Source: Antedon mediterranea (Eukaryota > Echinodermata > Crinoidea > Comatulida > Antedonidae). From it: 64,000 nucleotides of DNA. Positions within the stretch are counted from its first letter, which is position 1. Each line of letters starts with the position of its first letter. The translations under genes and the position numbers were made by a program. Shown here one piece after another: positions 56,598 to 64,000 of this stretch. The notes under the pieces were generated by a model. The model saw nothing but the letters and a program-made list of their open reading frames with translations. It was not told the origin of the DNA and searched no databases. The stretch is taken from the NCBI RefSeq assembly GCF_964355755.1, contig NC_092675.1:3072312-3136311 (forward strand), in the 5' to 3' direction.

Positions 56598-57004
56598 TAT
56601 TAAACTATTTTACCGGTAGGCCTACACCCTCAGCAGCAATAAAGGGATCTTTTCGTGTCGTGATTTTCAGCCTTGGATATGATCAACGTGGAAAGTTCAC
56701 GCTCTGCTTTGTGTCGCGCTGTGATTGGTTACGGCTGGCAAATTACAACCATTTTGATAAGGTGTGTTATTCTTCATTCTTTTCACTATAAAACATAAAA
56801 AAAAAACTATAAAACACAACTATGATAGTAAATATACAATACAAAAATATAATGTAATTGTATCACCCTATATATTTCTGAAACGTTTAAACTGACAAAC
56901 TATACATAATATGAATAACAATTTATTTACCCTTAAAAAAATAGAACCGTCCTAATATAAAAACAAGTGTATAATAACAATCTTTTTAAGCATATGAGTG
57001 TCTG
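56598..57004. other. PDIA3 5' flank
   Basis: On minus it contains a CCAAT box (56724-56728) and a CCACG core (56687-56691) 32 bp apart. No TATA box is seen. The promoter is inferred to lie here; nothing else was recognised. Confidence 0.4.
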
Positions 57005-57077
57005 GATTTCGTGGTGTAGCGGTTATCACATCTGCCTAACACGCAGAAGGTCCCCGGTTCGATCCCGGGCGAAATCA
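57005..57077 (+). tRNA. tRNA-Val (AAC)
   Basis: 73 nt. The acceptor stem GATTTCG pairs with CGAAATC (57070-57076), discriminator A. The D arm is GGTGTAGCGGTTATCA, the anticodon stem-loop is TCTGC CTAACAC GCAGA with AAC, and the T arm is CCCGG TTCGATC CCGGG. A T run follows at 57083, a Pol III terminator. Confidence 0.96.
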
Positions 57078-57177
57078 GACTTCTTTTTTTTACAACATTA
57101 ACGAATTGAAATAGCATTTTTTTACCATCACTGATAATTTTTGTAAGGATTAAATTTAAAATGTTTCCCCTTCAATT

Positions 57178-57209
<32 letters not shown>

Positions 57210-57211
57210 TT
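57178..57211. repeat. A run and TA microsatellite
   Basis: A run of about 16 A is followed by about nine TA units, between the first two tRNA genes. Confidence 0.9.
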
Positions 57212-57333
57212 GAAAAAAATAATAAATAAATACTTTACTACTATAGTAAGTAAGGTAGGTCTAAGGTATAATGAAGGTATTATTAATAAGTACTGTAAAG
57301 GTAATTAATGACAATTATTAAAAAATACATAAT

Positions 57334-57406
57334 TGATTTCGCCCGGGATCGAACCGGGGACCTTCTGCGTGTTAGGCAGATGTGATAACCTCTACACCAC
57401 GAAATC
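57334..57406 (-). tRNA. tRNA-Val (AAC), second copy
   Basis: 73 nt on minus, identical in stems to the first except for one base in the D loop (GTAGAGGTT in place of GTAGCGGTT). An A run at 57319-57325 on plus gives the terminator. Confidence 0.95.
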
Positions 57407-57937
57407 TTGTTTTACTGAAGCTAAATAAAATTAATCAAATCAAACGTTGTTGTTGTAGTTGGGCGGACTCTAATCGGGACTCAAAATAAAAGAAAATAAT
57501 TACAAATAAATAATGTAAAATACCACTGGTTTTTTTTTTTTATAAAGAAGTAATAATGAATACAGTTTAATAATCATTTCTGGGGCACCAGACATTCCAT
57601 GTTATGGTGACTCTATTGCTTTTGGGGTTCCAGAACATGATGGAGAATAAATAAATGAGATTGTTAAATTTTGAAAAACGTTACATAAATGAAATTAGAG
57701 AAACAAAAACCAAGAATTTAATTAATTTGCGACGTAAACCATGCTTAAACAAAGTAATAAAATGATATTATGACATGAGATAAATAATGATATGTGTTTT
57801 TTTTTAATATTACAATAAATACAATTTCAAGAACAAAATCGACACGTCGACTAAGTAGTCTATTATGATGCACCACAAGACAGGAATTTATTAAACCAAA
57901 AATAAACTTATACAGTAAATAATAAGAAAAAGAATCT

Positions 57938-58010
57938 TGATTTCGCCCGGGATCGAACCGGGGACCTTCTGCGTGTTAGGCAGATGTGATAACCGCTACA
58001 CCACGAAATC
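57938..58010 (-). tRNA. tRNA-Val (AAC), third copy
   Basis: 73 nt on minus, with the same sequence as the first copy. An AAAAAG run downstream on minus serves as terminator. Confidence 0.95.
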
Positions 58011-59019
58011 CAGATGACGTTGCAAAAGCCTGAAACTGATCTATCGCTAACAGGTTTGTCGCCCTCAATTAAAAAAAAAAGTCTACACACGTATACTTCT
58101 GCTGATAGTCAAGTTTAGTACATTAATCCAACCTTGTTTGATCTCGACGTACTCCATGACCCTATTTTGGGAATTTTATCGACCCAAGATTGCGTATTTG
58201 ATCTTACCGATACATTTTCAGTATCGGAAATAATTTCGCGACCCATCAGTTTTTTTTTCGCGACTCAAACATTGGGTCTCGACCCATAGTTTGCGGGACG
58301 GTGCATTAATCAATAAAGCAAAGAATATTATTTATGGATCTTCTTGATTGTATATTCTATATATGGGATTGGGAATCACATTAATTTTTTTCTCGGAAAT
58401 GTATAGTTGTTATAAGTCACGCATAACAGTATAATTTTGAATTTCTGTTAGAACTATACGAAGAGATAATCCCGGCAATTAATAATAGGAAAACACAATA
58501 ATTTCTACTTAAAATCTAATTAGGTCTGTCAAGTCACTAAACGTGGGCGAACTACTTTACCGGCAAATAATACACATTTTTTTGTGTATTCAATGATGAC
58601 TTGTAAATAAAGGGTTAGTTTGGAGAGACAGTTTTAGGAGCCAGTGGCCACTCACCAATCACACTCAAAGTAAGATAATTCCTTTATAAGTGATATTTCT
58701 TTTCGTACAAAAGTTGGGGCCCGTTCATGAAACGTCACAAAATAAACATGGATATTCATTAGTCATCCATAAGGTCTTCCCGAGCGCCACAAAAGATTGA
58801 TTTTTTAAGTGCCTTCTAATATATTGTTTATATTGTATTTGTTATTAATTCAAAGGCATATTCTGACAAAAATGCCGTGGATATAATCAACTTTGAAAAG
58901 AAAGGTCGAGGCACTATATAAATTCTGCTCGTCTTTTTAAGTTAACTGGCGCCCTCTTTGCACACAAATCTCTAAACTTTTTAAGGCACTATTCAACATG
59001 CATAGGCCTACAGTTACTT

Positions 59020-59140
59020 ACTTGTTACTTGTTTGCATATAGCTATCCCCATTGTTGGGGACATTTCGCCGTCATTGGCATTATGTTGACATAGCATAAC
59101 AATGATAGACATTAATTTTGATGAGGTCATGGAATACTAA
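59020..59140 (-). repeat. Dispersed 115-bp repeat (inverted partner of 6970-7090)
   Basis: TACTTGTTTGCATATAGCTA, GGGGACATTTCGCCGTCATT and GACATTAATTTTGATGAGGT are complements of the copy near 7 kb. Confidence 0.7.
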
Positions 59141-61137
59141 TAAATTTTAAAACAACTATTTCTAAAGACGTTTTTAAAACATTCAAAGTGTGTGCCAATA
59201 TCATATCACAAGCCTTAAAATAAGGGACGTATTTGAGAGAGACAGAATTAAAAATGAAATTAAACGATATCTACAAGCGAGACGGCATGCAGCAATTTAT
59301 TTTAATTTGACTGTATTTAAATTTCATCAATTTAACTCGATTTGAACTCGTCACTTGGGTTATCCGCGCAAACGCAACATGCATTAAATTATGTGTACAG
59401 TGCTGAATTTTACCTATTTTGTGTCATAAAGTATAACAGTATTTACGGAATACACTGTATATGTTATATACAGTGTAGCATAGATTACTGTACCAGATTT
59501 GTACTCTGTGATATTATTATTGACATACCTTTTTCATAAAGAATAAAATTATGTCTCCGGGATCCATCGTCTTCAGACGTACGGTACGGTACTCTTACGC
59601 GAAGTGCATTCCGTCCAGTAGCTCCAGTCCTGGGTCAGAGACGTAGATGAGTCGGCGCTTATAATATTGTTCACAGAACGAACTCATGAAGAATCAGCGC
59701 AATATGCATATCCAGGAGCAGTCTCCGGGAACTTGGGCAAATCTTTAATTTAATTAGAGGTTATTATTCGGACCGAAGGTGTTGAACAGACAAGCATGCA
59801 ACATTTTATCACGATATAATAATAAGATGTTAGCATTAATCAATCAGACTTATATAGCGCCGGTATCCATAAAAATAATGTTTAAATGCGCTTGACAAAA
59901 TTAAATAGGAAATGTTTCTGTGTAGGCCTATAGTGGGTTTTCAGTCGTATTTTGAAGGTGTTGACGTTTTCCATTACCACTGCCAAAAGGAAATCTTTAT
60001 TGAGATTTGTAGTACAGTATATTCTAACCAGCACTGTTTGCTGTGTTACCGTACGGTACCTCATCCAGTTGTGTAAACTTGTACACTTGATTTGTTTTTC
60101 CCCTTGCAGGCGCCACGAGTAGTTTGTATCTCTTTATATTACATAGCCTATGTAAATACGTGAACGTGATTGGTTGAAACTGCATCACATGACTACCTCT
60201 GCGAGGATCGTAAATCGTATATATCCTCGAGAACGATGATATTGACGGAGTAATTTTCGCGTAATTATCGTGTCCCCTGTCATTAAACATATAAAATTGA
60301 GCAAATTCTCGAGTACGATGATATTGACAATGTTCGTGTGGCAACACTCGAGTTTGTCGATAAATATATATTCCCTCGAACATAATATCATTCTCTCGGG
60401 GATGTCAAATCTTTTATTTAACCTCTAAGCAGTCAATATCTGTATAATAATGGATTTATAAAAAATTACCATATTGGTGCTAACCCAATGCATACACACA
60501 GTGAGATGTGTTTAGTTTATATTCTCTGCAGTGTCACTGTGTACGTCTTGGGGCAAGAGGTTGCGTTTCTCAAATGCAGAAAAGTTCAAAGCTTGCATTA
60601 AGTACATTAATTAAATTATTAAAAGATATTAAAATTAAATTGAGAAAGTTGTATATTGTATTATTATTAGATAATAATACAATTGAATTGATGAGCCCAC
60701 TAGCATAGTACTGGTTACATCTGTGTATACTTGGTTGCCGTAATAATTGAGGGGTAAATTTGCTTTATAGCCTTTCTCATCATCCTCTCAGTATATTATA
60801 TTCATTTCTGGGAATATGTTTTCTTCCAATTGTGATTTATTTATTGTTTACAATTTTATTGTCTTTTTTTACTGCCCGTTTAATTTCGAACTAATTAATT
60901 GAATCTACTAGGGAGCCCAATCATCATCGGTATTAGGTCTTTCATAAAAACCGACGCCTTTTTAATTGTACTGTAGGCCTACAATCTATGCTTTAAAATG
61001 CTTTTAGTGTCTCTAGTGGGAAAGGGTTCAGTCTCTCATGATTTTGTATTCGTCATTCTTGTTATTTGAAAAAAAAAAAGTGGAGAAATAAAATGTAAAA
61101 ATGTAAATGCTATTTGTTTTTTCAACATTTAATTTCA

Positions 61138-61461
61138 AGTCCACGCGCATTATGCATTTTGTTGTTGATCAAAATAATATACCCCGCTGCTGCAACGGAA
61201 GGAGAGGATAGGAAGAACATATTGAAATATGCATTTGCATTTATTACACATATTTATATTCAGACGTATTTCTCATTAGATTTAATCGCGTTCATTGCTA
61301 CTTCGGCTATAAGCTGGTTAACGTATATGTTTAATGAACATGACGTTTTTTCTTCTCGTCGTAGGCGTTCGTTTCTCCCAATGCAAACTAATAATGCATC
61401 TGTTATTTCTGCTAAATATGCCAATTTACATTCTGCTTTTGTAATAAGTTATTATTCATGA
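61138..61461 (+). other. Unassigned open frame, about 107 codons, no ATG start
   Basis: Follows an acceptor-like TTTCAACATTTAATTTCAAG and encodes two hydrophobic stretches (LCILLLIKIIYPAAA and YFSLDLIAFIATSAISWLTY) and a basic SSRRRRSF segment. It ends at TGA with no donor, so it could be a last exon of a membrane protein. No family is recognised and chance is possible. Confidence 0.2.
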
Positions 61462-61942
61462 CAGATATAATGATTTGTTTAAATATTGTTCACTTTTCTG
61501 TTCACTGCTCCATCGTTTAAAACATACCGGTTGATTGAAGTTACATAAACAATAGGCCAACATAATACATTCACTAGATACCAGCAAACTTTCGAGTTTA
61601 AGATTGAGGCATTTGATGAATACGAAAACTGCCTTAAAATGTCTTGACATGTTTCGAGAAACTATTCTCATCATCAGACAAATCAACGCCTTATGAGTAC
61701 TTATACTGTATAATTAGACAGGGTGTATTTAAACGAGGCAGTAGTTAGCATCATAAAAAAAAACAAGGAACGCGAACAATCATAATACATTCATGTTTTT
61801 AAGACCCGGATCCGACAAGTGCTTAGCCCATTTGATGTCTTAAAATAGTATACGAACACAGCATATCGGAACTTAAAAATGTATGTCCGGATTCGGTTGG
61901 TTTGGCAGCTTATTTTTAAATTTAACAATCCGTTTATGGCCT

Positions 61943-62093
61943 ATAAAGCTTTGTCTACACTATAAAAAAAGTTTGACAACAACATTGTGATACGTATACC
62001 CAAATATGGTAGTGATACGACATCATTATGTCCATATATGGGCACATCACATTTTTTGTCACATAAAGTTTGATAGTGTAGACGAAGCTTAAA
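61943..62093. mobile_element. AGCTCTGTCTACACTATC MITE, TAA flanks
   Basis: TAAAGCTTTGTCTACACTAT to TGATAGTGTAGACGAAGCTT, interior CCCAAATATGGTAGTGATAC and GTCCATATATGGGC. TAA stands on both sides. Confidence 0.85.
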
Positions 62094-62363
62094 GAACAAC
62101 TTCACCAGATATAACTCCATGTTCTTTTAAATCGACATTGCTGCACATTCAAACTGTGTATGAAAACTAAATAAAGTTCTGATAAACTTCCGTACCAAAT
62201 CCTTATCTCAAATCAAAATCAAACTATAATATTTTATACAAAATGATGGTGTTTTCTTTGACGTATGCCTAGCATCATATCTTCCTGTGGTTGTGTGTGA
62301 GGTTTCTGTATTTCACCCTAACACACAGACACAGAAAGCTAAGCTGCTAAGATGTTCATACTT

Positions 62364-62915
62364 GACAGGATCGGCTCACTCAGGTTCAAATCTTATCCTC
62401 AACGTTACTGAATAATATACACAATAACTTGACAGGATTACTCTGGTTCAAATTTTATCCTCAATGTTACTGAATATAAACAATAACTTGACAGGATCGG
62501 CTCACTCGGGTTCAAATCTTATCCTCAACGTTACTGAATATAAACAATAACTTGACAGGATCGGCTCACTCTGGTTCAAATCTTATCCTCAACGTTACTG
62601 AATATAAACAATAACTTGACAGGATCGGCTAACTCTGGTTCAAATCTTATCCTCAACGTTACTGAATATAAACAATAACTTGACAGGATCGGCTCACTCT
62701 GGTTCAAATCTTATCCTCAACGTTACTGAATATACACAATAACTTGACAGGATCACTCTGGTTCAAATCTTATCCTCAACGTTACTGAATATACACAATA
62801 ACTTGACAGGATCACTCTGGTTCAAATCTTATCCTCAACGTTACTGAATATCAACAATAACTTGACAGGATCGGCTCACTCTGGTTCGAATCTTATCCTC
62901 AACGTTACTGAATAT
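62364..62915 (+). repeat. 61-bp minisatellite, about nine units
   Basis: The unit holds TTGACAGGATCGGCTCACTC, GGTTCAAATCTTATCCTCAA and CGTTACTGAATATAAACAAT. Some units lack the CGGCT pentamer, giving shorter variants. Non-coding. Confidence 0.95.
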
Positions 62916-63109
62916 TTCCACATGACAGAATTTCCAATGAATACATTTAACATCCGACATCGATTGTAAGTTTGATTATTTCCTTTAGTAGATGATGGAA
63001 AAAATGCATGGATTTCACACATGTATAAACACGCATCCACAGAAAAGAAACATCTTCTTTGTAACTTAACTTTTAGAAAACCATTACTTACTGTAGGCAT
63101 AGGACGGAA

Positions 63110-63500
63110 GGGTTGTGTTTGAAGTAACGGTGGTATAGGGAATCGTGAATCTTGGATGGATGGCCCTTCGACGGGTGGTCTTGGGAAGGGTGATCCTCTC
63201 ACTGGACTGAGTGACCATAGGACGATGCTGGTCTTGGAAATGGTGAAACTTTGAATCGGTAATATTGGGGACAGAGGCCTAACTCTATGACGGTGGTCTT
63301 GGAAAGGACCTGTCAATTGTTAGTATAAGGGAGAGCAAGAGCATGGAGCAATAATAAATTACTCCGTGGGGAGAGTGACCCTTGTACGGTTGTCTTGGGA
63401 AGAACGAGTGGGCGAAAGGACCCTTCGATATTGGTCTTGGAATTGTGACCGTCGGATTGGAAGAGGAGGGGGAAGGTAAAGAGAATCTCGGATTGGTAAG
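63110..63500 (-). repeat. Degenerate GGTGGTCTTGG repeat, possible proline-rich exon on minus
   Basis: GGTGGTCTTGGRAAGG-like words recur every 60 to 90 bp. On minus the frame is open and proline-rich (PFPRPPVEGPSIQDSRFPIP) and reaches a consensus donor at about 63085-63092 (CTACA|GTAAGTAA). Without an acceptor or a known family I treat it as a repeat first. Confidence 0.35.
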
Positions 63501-64000
63501 GGAAAAGAAAAGGAGGAACTATTGTATTAAAGGAAATAGAAAATTCCAAACATAAAAAGACTAGCAGGAACAAATCATATCGCTATCAGATACAGTGTAA
63601 ATACAACTAAAACAGCTTTTTTTAAAACACGATATAATCCGGTTGTTGTACATATCAAACAGCTGAACTCGACTGTTATGAATCGGAAAGCACAGGCATT
63701 ATATATAAACTGCTGAATATTGACGTCATCAGTAGTAACAGGTCACTGACAACAGATATGAAGGTCACGATTCTTTGATTTAACACATGTGGCATTAGCA
63801 ATACACACTCATCCAACACTCTAGTGAACTTGCCAGTAGGTTATATACAGTAAACTAACGTCAAGGTAAAAACATCCAGGGAAAACCACGTCCACGCAGT
63901 TCACTAATAAAAAGGATAACAATCGTACGATGAGGAAATGGCTATTAAATATTGTTGCTGTACTATTGTACTTATTTATATATTCTGATTTACAAAGGGT

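Larger units (their letters stand above)
58011..64000. other. Intergenic tail of the window
   Basis: No gene is firmly recognised. Contains a 115-bp repeat (59020-59140), an interspersed block at 59830-60015, repeated CGATGATATTGAC words (60225-60330), an unassigned 100-codon frame (61141-61461), a MITE (61943-62093), a 61-bp minisatellite (62364-62915) and a degenerate GGTGGTCTTGG repeat (63110-63500). Confidence 0.5.

Noticed and set aside
56684-56728. ER stress response element in the PDIA3 promoter
   Set aside because: CCAAT and CCACG are both present on minus but 32 bp apart, whereas the element requires nine; no exact ERSE or ERSE-II was found.
60024-60383. 119-codon minus-strand frame
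   Set aside because: No recognisable domain, overlaps repeated CGATGATATTGAC words; composition looks non-coding.

Overview
This is an AT-rich, intron-bearing animal genome window. Genes are few and widely spaced, non-coding DNA dominates, and there are many short interspersed and foldback repeats, tRNA-derived SINEs and minisatellites. The SINE type (a tRNA-like head, a GGCGCTATATA-like tail and an ATT run), the LINE remnant and the protein sequences fit a marine invertebrate deuterostome, probably an echinoderm. That placement is an inference from style, not a database result.

Three protein-coding genes can be built exon by exon. (1) Minus strand, 3398-10174: the first two coding exons of a Ras guanine-nucleotide exchange factor of the RasGRF1/2 type, which together encode the N-terminal PH domain. 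The rest of the gene must lie beyond position 1. (2) Plus strand, 28337-38667: an atypical synaptotagmin (N-terminal membrane anchor, C2A, C2B) in four coding exons, 456 residues, with most calcium ligands of the C2 loops missing. The proposed first coding exon carries only ATG plus one base. (3) Minus strand, 45607-56597: a complete PDIA3/ERp57-type protein disulfide isomerase in 13 coding exons with consistent phases, 483 residues, with a signal peptide, two CGHC active sites and a KTEL C-terminus. Beyond it lie three near-identical tRNA-Val(AAC) genes (57005-58010), one on plus and two on minus.

Layout: 1-10174 RasGRF exons and introns with SINE and foldback repeats; 10175-28336 intergenic, with minisatellites (13.2-13.9 kb, 19.2-20.8 kb), MITE clusters, a SINE and a 5S-rRNA-derived pseudogene; 28337-38667 synaptotagmin gene, whose 7.2-kb intron carries several MITEs including a nested set; 38668-45606 intergenic with a decayed LINE reverse-transcriptase fragment; 45607-56597 PDIA3 with repeat-rich introns and two local duplications across exon borders; 56598-64000 tRNA genes, repeats and a 61-bp minisatellite.

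The three genes have no evident shared pathway (Ras signalling, membrane trafficking, ER protein folding). I found no convincing undescribed biological system. The most interesting items are a perfect 13-bp stem in RasGRF coding exon 1, the four-base coding exon and upstream ORF of the synaptotagmin, a 22-nt PDIA3 microexon, duplicated splice borders in PDIA3, nested MITE families with 3-bp TWA flanks, and a higher-order-structured 28-bp minisatellite.
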